Below, piece by piece: positions 48,770 to 63,630 of a stretch of 64,000 nucleotides of DNA. Made by a program: the position numbers and the translations under genes. Every line of letters starts with the position of its first letter. The first letter of the stretch is position 1. Under the pieces are notes generated by a model. The model searched no databases, was not told the origin of the DNA, and was given only the letters and a program-made list of their open reading frames with translations. Source of the stretch: Rhopalosiphum padi (taxonomy: Eukaryota > Arthropoda > Insecta > Hemiptera > Aphididae); NCBI RefSeq assembly GCF_020882245.1, contig NC_083597.1, positions 51,996,152 to 52,060,151 on the forward strand, in the 5' to 3' direction.

Positions 48770-51700
48770 ACGACACCTGTTCGATTTTTGCCGTTTTTTA
48801 CCAAAAATACTAAATATTCGAATTTTTAAGATGGAAGGGTACTTGCGATTGATTTAAAAACGTTGTAGTGTGCAAGAAAGACCGTCGGACTTTCTTTCTA
48901 TATCAAAAAAATCAGATAAATCCAAATTTTAACCACCTAAGTACTGTAAAAACTACTTTTTTGAAAAAAACTGTTTTTCAAGTTTTTGAGGTGAAGGATT
49001 TATTTTTCAACTCTGAAACTTTCCGAGAATCGTAAGAAGGGTTGCCGAAACAGTTAACAAGCAAGAAAAGACCAAATAGTCAAGATTTTTAATTTACATT
49101 TCGGCCGGCCACGGCACCTGTTCGATTTTTTCCGTTTTTTACCAAAAATACTAAATATTCGAATTTTTAAGATGGAAGGGTACTCGCGATTGATTTAATA
49201 ACGTTGTAGTGTGCAAGAGGGACCGTCGGACTTTCTTTCTATATCAAAAAAATCTGATAAATCCAATTTTAACCACCTAAGTACTGTAAAAACAACTTTT
49301 CTGAAAAAAACTGTTTTGCAAGTTTTCGAGGTGAAGGATTTATTTTTCAACTCTGAATCTTTACGAGAATCGTAAGACGGGTTGCTGAAACAGTTATCGC
49401 GCAAGAAAATACGAAATAATCAAGATTTTGAATTTACATTAAGGCCGGCCACAGCACCTGTTCGATTTTTTCCGTTTTTTACCAAAAATACTAAATATTC
49501 GAATTTTTAAGATGGAAGGGTACTCGCGATTGATTTAATAACGTTGTAGTGTGCAAGAGGGACCGTCGGACTTTCTTTCTATATCAAAAAAATCTGATAA
49601 ATCCAATTTTAACCACCTAAGTACTGTAAAAACAACTTTTTTGAAAAAAACTGTTTTGCAAGTTTTCGAGGTGAAGGATTTATTTTTCAACTCTGAATCT
49701 TTACGAGAATCGTAAGACGGGTTGCTGAAACAGTTATCGCGCAAGAAAATACGAAAAAATCAAGATTTTGAATTTACATTAAGGCCGGCCACAGCACCTG
49801 TTCGATTTTTTCCGTTTTTTACCAAAAATACTAAATATTCGAATTTTTATGATGGAAGGATACTCGCGATTGATTTAATAACGTTGTAGTGTGCAAGAGG
49901 GACCGTCGGACTTTCTTTCTATATCAAAAAAATCAGATAAATCCAAATTTTAACCACCTAAGTTCTGTAAAAACTACTTTTTTGCAAAAAACTGTTTTGC
50001 AAGTTTTCGAGGTGAAGGATTTACTTTACAACTCTGAAACTTTACACGAATCGTAAGACGGGTTGCTGAAACAGTTATCGCGCAAGAAAATACGAAATAA
50101 TCAAGATTTTGAATTTACATTACGGCCGGCCACAGCACCTGTTCGATTTTTGCCGTTTTTTACCAAAAATACTAAATATTCGAATTTTTAAGATGGAAGG
50201 TACTCGCGATTGATTTAATAACGTTGTAGTGTGCAAGAAAGACCGTCGGACTTTCTTTCTATATCAATAAAATCTGGAGAATCGAAATTTTGACCACCTA
50301 AGTACTGTAAAAACTACTTTTTTGAAACAAAACTGTTTTGCAAGTTTTCGAGGTGAAGGATTTATTTTTCAACTCTGAAACTTTACACGAATCGTAAGAC
50401 GGCTTGCTGAAACAGTTATCGCGCAAGAAAATACGAAATATTCAAGATTTTGAATTTACATTACGGCCGGCCACGGCACCTGTTCGATTTTTGCCGTTTT
50501 TTACCAAAAATACTAAATATTCGAATTTTTAAGATAGAAGGGTACTCGCGATTGATTTAATAACGTTGTAGTGTGCAAGAGGGACCGTCGGACATTCTTT
50601 CTATATCAAAAAAATCAGATAAATCCTAATTTTAACCACCTAAGTACTGTAAAAACTACTTTTTTGAAAAAAACTGTTTTGCAAGTTTTCGAGTAGAAGG
50701 ATTTATTTTTCAACTCTGAAACTTTACACGAATCGTAAGACGGGTTGCCGAAACAGTTACCAAGCAAGAAAACACCAAATAGTCAAGATTTTTAATTTAC
50801 ATTACGGCCGTCCACGGCACCTGTTCGATTTTTGCCGTTTTTTACCAAAAATACTAAATATTCGAATTTTAAAATGGAAGGATACTCGCGATTGATTTAA
50901 AAACGTTGTAGTGTGCAAGAGGGACAATCGGACTTTCTTTCTATATCAAAACTTTACAAGAATCATAAGACGGGTTGCTGAAACAGTTATCGCGCAAGAA
51001 AATACGAAATAACCAAGATTTTTAATTTACATTACGGCCGGCCACGGCACCTGTTCGATTTTTGCCGTTTTTTTACCAATAATACTAAATATTCGAATTT
51101 TTAAGATGGAAGGGTACTCGCGATTGATTTATAAACGTTGTGGTGTGCAAGAGGGACAATCGGACTTTCTTTCTATATCAAAACTTTACACGAATCGTAA
51201 AACGGGTTGCCGAAACAGTTATCGCGCAAGAAAATACGAAATAATCAAGATTTTGAATTTACATTAAGGCCGGCCACAGCACCTGTTCGATTTTTGCCGT
51301 TTTTTTACCAAAAATACTAAATATTCGATTTTTTAAGATGGAAGGGTACTCGCGATTGATTTAAAAACGTTGTAGTGTGCAAGAGGGACCGTCGGACTTT
51401 CTTTCTATATCAAAAAAATCAGATAAATCCAAATTTTAACCACCTAAGTACTGTAAAAACTACTTTTTTGAAAAAAACTGTTTTGCAAGTTTTCGAGTAG
51501 AAGGATTTATTTTTTAACGCTGAATCTTTACGAGAATCGTAAGACGGGTTGCTGAAACAGTTATCGCGCAAGAAAATACGAAATAATCAAGATTATGAAT
51601 TTACATTACGGCCGGCCATGGCACCTGTTCGATTTTTGCCGTTTTTTACCAAAAATACTAAATATTCGAATTTTTAAGATGGAAGAGTACTCGCGATTGA

Positions 51701-54700
51701 TTTAAAAACGTTGTAGTGTGCAAGAAAGACCTTCGGACATTCTTTCTATATCAAAAAATTCAGATAAATCCAAATTTTAACCACCTAAGTACTGTAAAAA
51801 CTACTTTTTTGAAAAAAACTGTTTTGCAAGTTTTCGAGGTGAAGGATTTATTTTTCAACTCTGAATCTTTACGAGAATCGTAAGACGGGTTGCTGAAACA
51901 GTTATCGCGCAAGAAAATACGAAATAATCAAGATTTTTAATTTACATTACGGCCGGCCACGGCACCTGTTCGATTTTTGCCGTTTTTTTACCAAAAATAC
52001 TAAATATTCGAATTTTTAAGATGGAAGGGTACTCGCGACTGATTTAATAACGTTGTAGTGTGCAAGAGGGACCGTCGGACTTTCTTTCTATATCAAAAAA
52101 ATCAGATAAATCCAAATTTTAACCACCTAAGTACTGTAAAAAGCTACTTTTTTGAAAAAAACTGTTTTGCAAGTTTTCGAGGTGAAGGATTTATTTTCAA
52201 CTCTGAATCTTTACGAGAATCGTAAGACGGGTTGCTGAAACAGTTATCGCGCAAGAAAATACGAAATAATCAAGATTTTTAATTTACATTACGGCCGGCC
52301 ACGGCACCTGTTCGATTTTTGCCTTTTTTTACCAAAAATACTAAATATTCGAATTTTTACGATGGAAGGGTACTCGCGACTGATTTAATAACGTTGTAGT
52401 GTGCAAGAGGGACCGTCGGACTTTCTTTCTATATCAAAAAAAATCAGATAAATCCAAATTTTAACCACCTAAGTACTGTAAAAACTACTTTTTTGAAAAA
52501 AAACTGTTTTGCAAGTTTTCGAGGTGAAAGATTAATTTTTCAACTCTGAATCTTTACGAGAATCGTAAGACGGGTTGCTGAAACAGTTATCGCGCAAGAA
52601 AATACGAAATAATCAAGATTTTGAATTTACATTACGGCCGGCCACGGCACCTGTTCGATTTTTGCCGTTTTTTACCAAAAATACTAAATATTCTAATTTT
52701 TAAGATGGAAGGGTACTCGCGATTGATTTAATAACGTTGTAGTGGGCAAGAGGGACCGTCGGACTTTCCTTCAATATCAATAAAATCTGGAGAATCGAAA
52801 TTTTAATCACACAAGTACAGTAAAAACTACTTTTTTGAAAAAAACTGTTTTGCAAGTTTTCGAGGTGAAGGATTTATTTTTTAACGCTGAATCTTTACGA
52901 GAATCGTAAGACGGGTTGCTGAAACAGTTATCGCACAAGAAAATACGAAATAATCAAGATTTTGAATTTACATTACGGCCGGCCACGGACCTGTTCGATT
53001 TTTGCCGTTTTTTACCAAAAATACTAAATATTCGAAATTTTAAGATGGAAGGATACTCGCGATTGATTTAATAACGTTGTAGTGTGCAAGAGGGACCGTC
53101 GGACTTTCTTTCTATATCAAAAAAATCAGATAAATCCAAATTTTAACCACTTAAGTACTGTAAAATCTACTTTTTTGAAAAAACTGTTTTGCAAGTATTC
53201 GAGGTGAAGGATTTACTTTACAACTCTGAAACTTTACACGAATCGTAAGACGGGTTGCTGAAACAGTTATCGCGCAAGAAAATACGAAATAATCAAGATT
53301 TTTAATTTACATTACGGCCGGCCACGGCACCTGTTCGATTTTTGCCGTTTTTTACCAAAAATACTAAATATTCGAATTTTTAAGATGGAAGGGTACTCGC
53401 GACTGATTTAATAACGTTGTAGTGTGCAAGAGGGACCGTCGGACTTTCTTTCTATATCAAAAAAATCAGATAAATCCAAATTTTAACCACTTAAGTACTG
53501 TAAAAACTACTTTTTTGAAAAAAACTGTTTTGCAAGTTTTCGAGGTGAAGGATTTATTTTTCAACTCTGAATCTTTACGAGAATCGTAAGACGGGTTGCT
53601 GAAACAGTTATCGCGCAAGAAAATACGAAATAATCAAGATTTTTAATTTACATTACGGCCGGCCACGGCACCTGTTCGATTTTTGCCTTTTTTTACCAAA
53701 AATACTAAATATTCGAATTTTTACGATGGAAGGGTACTCGCGACTGATTTAATAACGTTGTAGTGTGCAAGAGGGACCGTCGGACTTTCTTTCTATATCA
53801 AAAAAATCAGATAAATCCAAATTTTAACCACCTAAGTACTGTAAAAACTACTTTTTTGAAAAAAACTGTTTTGCAAGTTTTCGAGGTGAAAGATTAATTT
53901 TTCAACTCTGAATCTTTACGAGAATCGTAAGACGGGTTGCTGAAACAGTTATCGCGCAAGAAAATACGAAATAATCAAGATTTTGAATTTACATTACGGC
54001 CGGCCACGGCACCTGTTCGATTTTTGCCGTTTTTTACCAAAAATACTAAATATTCTAATTTTTAAGATGGAAGGGTACTCGCGATTGATTTAATAACGTT
54101 GTAGTGGGCAAGAGGGACCGTCGGACTTTCCTTCAATATCAATAAAATCTGGAGAATCGAAATTTTAATCACACAAGTACAGTAAAAACTACTTTTTTGA
54201 AAAAAACTATCTTGCAAGTTTTCGAGGTGAAGGATTTATTTTTCAACTCTGAATCTTTAGGAGAATCGTAAGACGGGTTGCTGAAACAGTTACCGCGCAA
54301 AAAAATACGAAATACTCAAGATTTTGAATTTACATTAAGGCCGGCCACGGCGACTGTTCGATTTTTGCCGTTTTTTACCAAAAATACTAAATATTCGAAT
54401 TTTTAAGATGGAAGGATACTCGCGATTGATTTAATAACGTTGTAGTGTGCAAGAGGGACCGTCGGACTTTCTTTCTATATCAAAAAAATCAGATAAATCC
54501 AAATTTTAACCACCTAAGTACTGTAAAAACTACTTTTTTGAAAAAAACTGTTTTGCAAGTTTTCGAGGTGAAGGATTTATTTTTTAACGCTGAATCTTTA
54601 CGAGAATCGTAAGACGGGTTGCTGAAACAGTTATCGCGCAAGAAAATACGAAATAATCAAGATTTTTAATTTACATTACGGCCGGCCACGGCACCTGTTC

Positions 54701-55099
54701 GATTTTTGCCGTTTTTTACCAAAAATATTAAATATTCGAATTTTTAAGATGGAAGGGTACTCGCGATTGATTTAATAACGTTGTAGTGTGCAAGAAAGAC
54801 CGTCGGACTTTCTTTCAATATCAATAAAATTTGGAGAATTGAAATTTTAATCACACAAGTACAGTAAAAACTACTTTTTTGAAAAAAACTATCTTGCAAG
54901 TTTTCGAGGTGAAGGATTTATTTTTCAACTCTGAATCTCTAGGAGAATCGTAAGACGGGTTGCTGAAACAGTTACCGCGCAAAAAAATACGAAATAATCA
55001 AGATTTTGAATTTACATTAAGGCCGGCCACAACACCTGTTCGATTTTTTCCGTTTTTTACCAAAAATACTAAATATTCGAATTTTTAAGATGGAAGGAT
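48770..55099. repeat. More diverged part of the family-2 array
   Basis: Mostly single 341-bp monomers with more scattered substitutions and one-base indels than elsewhere. It contains two further 111-bp-deleted monomers, at about 50946 and 51176, here adjacent rather than in a 912-bp unit. A duplicated block of about 1.3 kb with ATTCTAATTTTTAAG, GTAGTGGGCAAG and GCCTTTTTTTACC markers appears at about 52320-52830 and 53690-54180 (offset about 1363). Confidence 0.8.
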
Positions 55100-58000
55100 A
55101 CTCGCGATTGATTTAATAACGTTGTAGTGTGCAAGAGGGACCGTCGGACTTTCTTTCTATATCAAAAAAATCAGATAAATCCAAATTTTAACCACCTAAG
55201 TACTGTAAAAACTACTTTTTTGAAAAAAACTGTTTTGCAAGTTTTCGAGGTGAAGGATTTATTTTTCAACTCTGAATCTTTACGAGAATCGTAAGACGGG
55301 TCGCTGAAACAGTTATCGCGCAAGAAAATACGAAATAATCAAGATTTTTAATTTACATTACGGCCGGCCACGGCACCTGTTCGATTTTTGCCGTTTTTTA
55401 CCAAAAATACTAAATATTCGAATTTTTAAGATGGAAGGATACTCGCGATTGATTTAATAACGTTGTAGTGTGCAAAAGGGACCGTCGGACTTTCTTTCTA
55501 TATCAAAAAAATCAGATAAATCCAAATTTTAACCACCTAAGTACTGTAAAAACTACTTTTTTGAAAAAAACTGTTTTGCAAGTTTTCGAGGTGAAGGATT
55601 TATTTTTCAACTCTGAATCTTTACGAGAATCGTAAGACGGGTTGCTGAAACAGTTATCGCGCAAGAAAATACGAAATAATCAAGATTTTGAATTTACATT
55701 AAGGCCGGCCACAGCACCTGTTCGATTTTTGCCGTTTTTTACCAAAAATACTAAATATTCGAATTTTTAAGATAAAAGAGTACTCGCGATTGATTTAAAA
55801 ACGTTGTAGTGTGCAAGAAAGACCGTCGGACATTCTTTCTATATCAAAAAATTCAGATAAATCCAAATTTTAACCACCTAAGTACTGTAAAAACTACTTT
55901 TTTGAAAATAACTGTTTTGCAAGTTTTCGAGGTGAAGGATTTATTTTTCAACTCTGAATCTTTACGAGAATCGTAAGACGGGTTGCTGAAACAGTTATCG
56001 CGCAAGAAAATACGAAATAATCAAGATTTTGAATTTACATTACGGCCGGCCATGGCACCTGTTCGATTTTTGCCGTTTTTTACCAAAAATACTAAATATT
56101 CGAATTTTTAAGATAAAAGAGTACTCGCGATTGATTTAAAAACGTTGTAGTGTGCAAGAAAGACCGTCGGACATTCTTTCTATATCAAAAAATTCAGATA
56201 AATCCAAATTTTAACCACCTAAGTACTGTAAAAACTACTTTTTTGAAAAAAACTGTTTTGCAAGTTTTCGAGGTGAAGGATTTATTTTTCAACTCTGAAT
56301 CTTTAGGAGAATCGTAAGACGGGTTGCTGAAACATTTATCGCGCAAGAAAATACGAAATAATCAAGATTTTTAATTTACATTACGGCCGGCCACGGCACC
56401 TGTTCGATTTTTGCCGTTTTTTACCAAAAATACTAAATATTCGAATTTTTAAGATGGAAGGATACTCGCGATTGATTTAATAACGTTGTAGTGTGCAAGA
56501 GGGACCGTCGGACTTTTTTTCTATATCAAAAAAATCAGATAAATCCAAATTTTAACCACCTAAGTACTGTAAAAACTACTTTTTTGAAAAAAACTGTTTT
56601 GCAAGTTTTCGAGGTGAAGGATTTATTTTTCAACTCTGAATCTTTACGAGAATCGTAAGACGGGTCGCTGAAACAGTTATCGCGCAAGAAAATACGAAAT
56701 AATCAAGATTTTTAATTTACATTACGGCCGGCCACGGCACCTGTTCGATTTTTGCCGTTTTTTACCAAAAATACTAAATATTCGAATTTTTAAGATGGAA
56801 GGATACTCGCGATTGATTTAATAACGTTGTAGTGTGCAAGAGGGACCGTCGGACTTTTTTTCTATATCAAAAAAATCAGATAAATCCAAATTTTAACCAC
56901 CTAAGTACTGTAAAAACTACTTTTTTGAAAAAAACTGTTTTGCAAGTTTTCGAGGTGAAGGATTTACTTTACAACTCTGAAACTTTACACGAATCGTAAG
57001 ACGGGTTGCTGAAACAGTTATCGCGCAAGAAAATACGAAATAATCAAGATTTTGAATTTACATTAAGGCCGGCCACAGCACCTGTTCGATTTTTGCCGTT
57101 TTTTACCAAAAATACTAAATATTCGAATTTTTAAGATGGAAGGATACTCGCGATTGATTTAATAACGTTGTAGTGTGCAAGAGGGACCGTCGGACTTTTT
57201 TTCTATATCAAAAAAATCAGATAAATCCAAATTTTAACCACCTAAGTACTGTAAAAACTACTTTTTTGAAAAAAACTGTTTTGCAAGTTTTCGAGGTGAA
57301 GGATTTATTTTTCAACTCTGAATCTTTACGAGAATCGTAAGACGGGTCGCTGAAACAGTTATCGCGCAAGAAAATACGAAATAATCAAGATTTTTAATTT
57401 ACATTACGGCCGGCCACGGCACCTGTTCGATTTTTGCCGTTTTTTACCAAAAATACTAAATATTCGAATTTTTAAGATGGAAGGATACTCGCGATTGATT
57501 TAATAACGTTGTAGTGTGCAAGAGGGACCGTCGGACTTTTTTTCTATATCAAAAAAATCAGATAAATCCAAATTTTAACCACCTAAGTACTGTAAAAACT
57601 ACTTTTTTGAAAAAAACTGTTTTGCAAGTTTTCGAGGTGAAGGATTTACTTTACAACTCTGAAACTTTACACGAATCGTAAGACGGGTTGCTGAAACAGT
57701 TATCGCGCAAGAAAATACGAAATAATCAAGATTTTGAATTTACATTAAGGCCGGCCACAGCACCTGTTCGATTTTTGCCGTTTTTTACCAAAAATACTAA
57801 ATACTCGAATTTTTAAAATGGAAGGATACTCGCGATTGATTTAATAACGTTGTAGTGTGCAAGAGGGACCGTCGGACTTTCTTTCTATATCAAAAAAATC
57901 AGATAAATCCAAATTTTAACCACCTAAGTACTGTAAAAACTACTTTTTTGAAAAAAACTGTTTTGCAAGTTTTCGAGGTGAAGGATTTATTTTTCAACTC

Positions 58001-61000
58001 TGAATCTTTAGGAGAATCGTAAGACGGGTTGCTGAAACATTTATCGCGCAAGAAAATACGAAATAATCAAGATTTTTAATTTACATTACGGCCGGCCACG
58101 GCACCTGTTCGATTTTTGCCGTTTTTTACCAAAAATACTAAATATTCGAATTTTTAAGATGGAAGGATACTCGCGATTGATTTAATAACGTTGTAGTGTG
58201 CAAGAGGGACCGTCGGACTTTTTTTCTATATCAAAAAAATCAGATAAATCCAAATTTTAACCACCTAAGTACTGTAAAAACTACTTTTTTGAAAAAAACT
58301 GTTTTGCAAGTTTTCGAGGTGAAGGATTTATTTTTCAACTCTGAATCTTTACGAGAATCGTAAGACGGGTCGCTGAAACAGTTATCGCGCAAGAAAATAC
58401 GAAATAATCAAGATTTTTAATTTACATTACGGCCGGCCACGGCACCTGTTCGATTTTTGCCGTTTTTTACCAAAAATACTAAATATTCGAATTTTTAAGA
58501 TGGAAGGATACTCGCGATTGATTTAATAACGTTGTAGTGTGCAAGAGGGACCGTCGGACTTTTTTTCTATATCAAAAAAATCAGATAAATCCAAATTTTA
58601 ACCACCTAAGTACTGTAAAAACTACTTTTTTGAAAAAAACTGTTTTGCAAGTTTTCGAGGTGAAGGATTTACTTTACAACTCTGAAACTTTACACGAATC
58701 GTAAGACGGGTTGCTGAAACAGTTATCGCGCAAGAAAATACGAAATAATCAAGATTTTGAATTTACATTAAGGCCGGCCACAGCACCTGTTCGATTTTTG
58801 CCGTTTTTTACCAAAAATACTAAATACTCGAATTTTTAAAATGGAAGGATACTCGCGATTGATTTAATAACGTTGTAGTGTGCAAGAGGGACCGTCGGAC
58901 TTTCTTTCTATATCAAAAAAATCAGATAAATCCAAATTTTAACCACCTAAGTACTGTAAAAACTACTTTTTTGAAAAAAACTGTTTTGCAAGTTTTCGAG
59001 GTGAAGGATTTATTTTTCAACTCTGAATCTTTACGAGAATCGTAAGACGGGTTGCTGAAACAGTTATCGCGCAAGAAAATACGAAATAATCAAGATTTTG
59101 AATTTACATTAAGGCCGGCCACAGCACCTGTTCGATTTTTGCCGTTTTTTACCAAAAATACTAAATATTCGAATTTTTAAGATAAAAGAGTACTCGCGAT
59201 TGATTTAAAAACGTTGTAGTGTGCAAGAAAGACCGTCGGACATTCTTTCTATATCAAAAAATTCAGATAAATCCAAATTTTAACCACCTAAGTACTGTAA
59301 AAACTACTTTTTTGAAAATAACTGTTTTGCAAGTTTTCGAGGTGAAGGATTTATTTTTCAACTCTGAATCTTTACGAGAATCGTAAGACGGGTTGCTGAA
59401 ACAGTTATCGCGCAAGAAAATACGAAATAATCAAGATTTTGAATTTACATTACGGCCGGCCATGGCACCTGTTCGATTTTTGCCGTTTTTTACCAAAAAT
59501 ACTAAATATTCGAATTTTTAAGATAAAAGAGTACTCGCGATTGATTTAAAAACGTTGTAGTGTGCAAGAAAGACCGTCGGACATTCTTTCTATATCAAAA
59601 AATTCAGATAAATCCAAATTTTAACCACCTAAGTACTGTAAAAACTACTTTTTTGAAAAAAACTGTTTTGCAAGTTTTCGAGGTGAAGGATTTATTTTTC
59701 AACTCTGAATCTTTAGGAGAATCGTAAGACGGGTTGCTGAAACATTTATCGCGCAAGAAAATACGAAATAATCAAGATTTTTAATTTACATTACGGCCGG
59801 CCACGGCACCTGTTCGATTTTTGCCGTTTTTTACCAAAAATACTAAATATTCGAATTTTTAAGATGGAAGGATACTCGCGATTGATTTAATAACGTTGTA
59901 GTGTGCAAGAGGGACCGTCGGACTTTTTTTCTATATCAAAAAAATCAGATAAATCCAAATTTTAACCACCTAAGTACTGTAAAAACTACTTTTTTGAAAA
60001 AAACTGTTTTGCAAGTTTTCGAGGTGAAGGATTTATTTTTCAACTCTGAATCTTTACGAGAATCGTAAGACGGGTCGCTGAAACAGTTATCGCGCAAGAA
60101 AATACGAAATAATCAAGATTTTTAATTTACATTACGGCCGGCCACGGCACCTGTTCGATTTTTGCCGTTTTTTACCAAAAATACTAAATATTCGAATTTT
60201 TAAGATGGAAGGATACTCGCGATTGATTTAATAACGTTGTAGTGTGCAAGAGGGACCGTCGGACTTTTTTTCTATATCAAAAAAATCAGATAAATCCAAA
60301 TTTTAACCACCTAAGTACTGTAAAAACTACTTTTTTGAAAAAAACTGTTTTGCAAGTTTTCGAGGTGAAGGATTTACTTTACAACTCTGAAACTTTACAC
60401 GAATCGTAAGACGGGTTGCTGAAACAGTTATCGCGCAAGAAAATACGAAATAATCAAGATTTTGAATTTACATTAAGGCCGGCCACAGCACCTGTTCGAT
60501 TTTTGCCGTTTTTTACCAAAAATACTAAATATTCGAATTTTTAAGATAAAAGAGTACTCGCGATTGATTTAAAAACGTTGTAGTGTGCAAGAAAGACCGT
60601 CGGACATTCTTTCTATATCAAAAAATTCAGATAAATCCAAATTTTAACCACCTAAGTACTGTAAAAACTACTTTTTTGAAAATAACTGTTTTGCAAGTTT
60701 TCGAGGTGAAGGATTTATTTTTCAACTCTGAATCTTTACGAGAATCGTAAGACGGGTTGCTGAAACAGTTATCGCGCAAGAAAATACGAAATAATCAAGA
60801 TTTTGAATTTACATTACGGCCGGCCATGGCACCTGTTCGATTTTTGCCGTTTTTTACCAAAAATACTAAATATTCGAATTTTTAAGATAAAAGAGTACTC
60901 GCGATTGATTTAAAAACGTTGTAGTGTGCAAGAAAGACCGTCGGACATTCTTTCTATATCAAAAAATTCAGATAAATCCAAATTTTAACCACCTAAGTAC

Positions 61001-61245
61001 TGTAAAAACTACTTTTTTGAAAAAAACTGTTTTGCAAGTTTTCGAGGTGAAGGATTTATTTTTCAACTCTGAATCTTTAGGAGAATCGTAAGACGGGTTG
61101 CTGAAACATTTATCGCGCAAGAAAATACGAAATAATCAAGATTTTTAATTTACATTACGGCCGGCCACGGCACCTGTTCGATTTTTGCCGTTTTTTACCA
61201 AAAATACTAAATATTCGAATTTTTAAGATGGAAGGATACTCGCGA
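55100..61245. repeat. Dimer, trimer and larger higher-order repeats in the right part of the array
   Basis: Variant markers recur at integer multiples of 341. GATAAAAGAG pairs are at 55771/56112, 59181/59522 and 60545/60886. GGGTCGCTGAAAC is at about 55301, 56665, 57347, 58370 and 60075 (steps 1364, 682, 1023, 1705). ATACTCGAATTTTTAAAATGG is at 57801 and 58824 (1023). The block at about 55771-56460 thus recurs 3410 bp and 4774 bp later. Units joined in this way are nearly identical. Confidence 0.88.
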
Positions 61246-63630
61246 TTGATTTAATAACGTTGTAGTGTGCAAGAGGGACCGTCGGACTTTTTTTCTATAT
61301 CAAAAAAATCAGATAAATCCAAATTTTAACCACCTAAGTACTGTAAAAACTACTTTTTTGAAAAAAACTGTTTTGCAAGTTTTTGAGGTGAAGGATTTAT
61401 TTTTCAACTCTGAATCTTTAGGAGAATCGTAAGACGGGTTGCTGAAACAGTTATCGCGCAAGAAAATACGAAATAATCAAGATTTTGAATTTACTTACGG
61501 CCGGCCACGGCACCTGTTCGATTTTTGCCGTTTTTTTACCAAAAATACTAAATATTCGAATTTTTAAGATGGAAGGATACTCGCGATTGATTTAATAACG
61601 TTGTAGTGTGCAAGAGGGACCGTCGGACTTTCTTTCTATATCAAAAAAATCAGATAAATCCAAATTTTAACCACATAAGTACTGTAAAAACTACTTTTTT
61701 GAAAAAAACTGTTTTGCAAGTTTTCGAGGTGAAGGATTTATTTTTCAACTCTGAATCTTTACGAGAATCGTAAGACGGGTTGCTGAAACAGTTATCGCGC
61801 AAGAAAATACGAAATAATCAAGATTTTGAATTTACATTACGGCCGGCCACGGCACCTGTTCGACTTTTGCCGTTTTTTACCAAAAATACTAAATATTCGA
61901 ATTTTTAAGATGGAAGGGTACTCGCGATTGATTTAATAACGTTGTAGTGTGCAAGAGCGACCGCCGGACATTCTTTCTATATCAAAAAAATCAGATAAAT
62001 CCAAATTTTAACCACCTAAGTACTGTAAAAACTACTTTTTTGAAAAAAACTGTTTTGCAAGTTTTCGAGGTGAAGGATTTATTTTTCAACTCTGAATCTT
62101 TACGAGAATCGTAAGACGGGTTGCTGAAACAGTTATCGCGCAAGAAAATACGAAATAATCAAGATTTTGAATTTACATTAAGGCCGGCCAAAGCACCTGT
62201 TCGATTTTTTCCGTTTTTTACCAAAAATACTAAATATTCGAATTTTTAAGATGGAAGGATACTCGCGATTGATTTAATAACGTTGTAGTGTGCAAGAGGG
62301 ACCGTCGGACTTTCTTTCTATATCAAAAAAATCAGATAAATCCAAATTTTAACCACCTAAGTACTGTAAAAACTACTTTTTTGAAAAAAACTGTTTTGCA
62401 AGTTTTCGAGGTGAAGGATTTATTTTTCAACTCTGAATCTTTAGGAGAATCGTAAGACGGGTTGCTGAAACATTTATCGCGCAAGAAAATACGAAATAAT
62501 CAAGATTTTTAATTTACATTACGGCCGGCCACGGCACCTGTTCGATTTTTGCCGTTTTTTACCAAAAATACTAAATATTCGAATTTTTAAGATGGAAGGA
62601 TACTCGCGATTGATTTAATAACGTTGTAGTGTGCAAGAGGGACCGTCGGACTTTTTTTCTATATCAAAAAAATCAGATAAATCCAAATTTTAACCACCTA
62701 AGTACTGTAAAAACTACTTTTTTGAAAAAAACTGTTTTGCAAGTTTTTGAGGTGAAGGATTTATTTTTCAACTCTGAATCTTTAGGAGAATCGTAAGACG
62801 GGTTGCTGAAACAGTTATCGCGCAAGAAAATACGAAATAATCAAGATTTTGAATTTACTTACGGCCGGCCACGGCACCTGTTCGATTTTTGCCGTTTTTT
62901 ACCAAAAATACTAAATATTCGAATTTTTAAGATGGAAGGATACTCGCGATTGATTTAATAACGTTGTAGTGTGCAAGAGGGACCGTCGGACTTTCTTTCT
63001 ATATCAAAAAAATCAGATAAATCCAAATTTTAACCACATAAGTACTGTAAAAACTACTTTTTTGAAAAAAACTGTTTTGCAAGTTTTCGAGGTGAAGGAT
63101 TTATTTTTCAACTCTGAATCTTTACGAGAATCGTAAGACGGGTTGCTGAAACAGTTATCGCGCAAGAAAATACGAAATAATCAAGATTTTGAATTTACAT
63201 TACGGCCGGCCACGGCACCTGTTCGACTTTTGCCGTTTTTTACCAAAAATACTAAATATTCGAATTTTTAAGATGGAAGGGTACTCGCGATTGATTTAAT
63301 AACGTTGTAGTGTGCAAGAGCGACCGCCGGACATTCTTTCTATATCAAAAAAATCAGATAAATCCAAATTTTAACCACCTAAGTACTGTAAAAACTACTT
63401 TTTTGAAAAAAACTGTTTTGCAAGTTTTCGAGGTGAAGGATTTATTTTTCAACTCTGAATCTTTACGAGAATCGTAAGACGGGTTGCTGAAACAGTTATC
63501 GCGCAAGAAAATACGAAATAATCAAGATTTTGAATTTACATTAAGGCCGGCCAAAGCACCTGTTCGATTTTTTCCGTTTTTTACCAAAAATACTAAATAT
63601 TCGAATTTTTAAGATGGAAGGATACTCGCG
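61246..63630. repeat. Tandem 1364-bp (four-monomer) higher-order repeat
   Basis: Markers AAGTTTTTGAGGTG (about 61377 and 62741), GAATTTACTTACGGCC, GCAAGAGCGACCGCCGG (61951 and 63314) and GGCCAAAGCACC recur in the same order 1363-1364 bp apart. The only visible length difference is one T in the CCGTTTTTTTACC tract near 61530. After 63630 the array passes to the AATCTGGAGAATCG variant, including a unit with a 12-bp loss near 63770. Confidence 0.9.

Noticed and set aside
33459..49744. Recurring 63-, 69-, 80- and 85-codon frames in the right array
   Set aside because: They arise from the 341-bp monomer or the 1115-bp insert and are repeated only because the DNA is. Frames exist on both strands with no recognisable domain.
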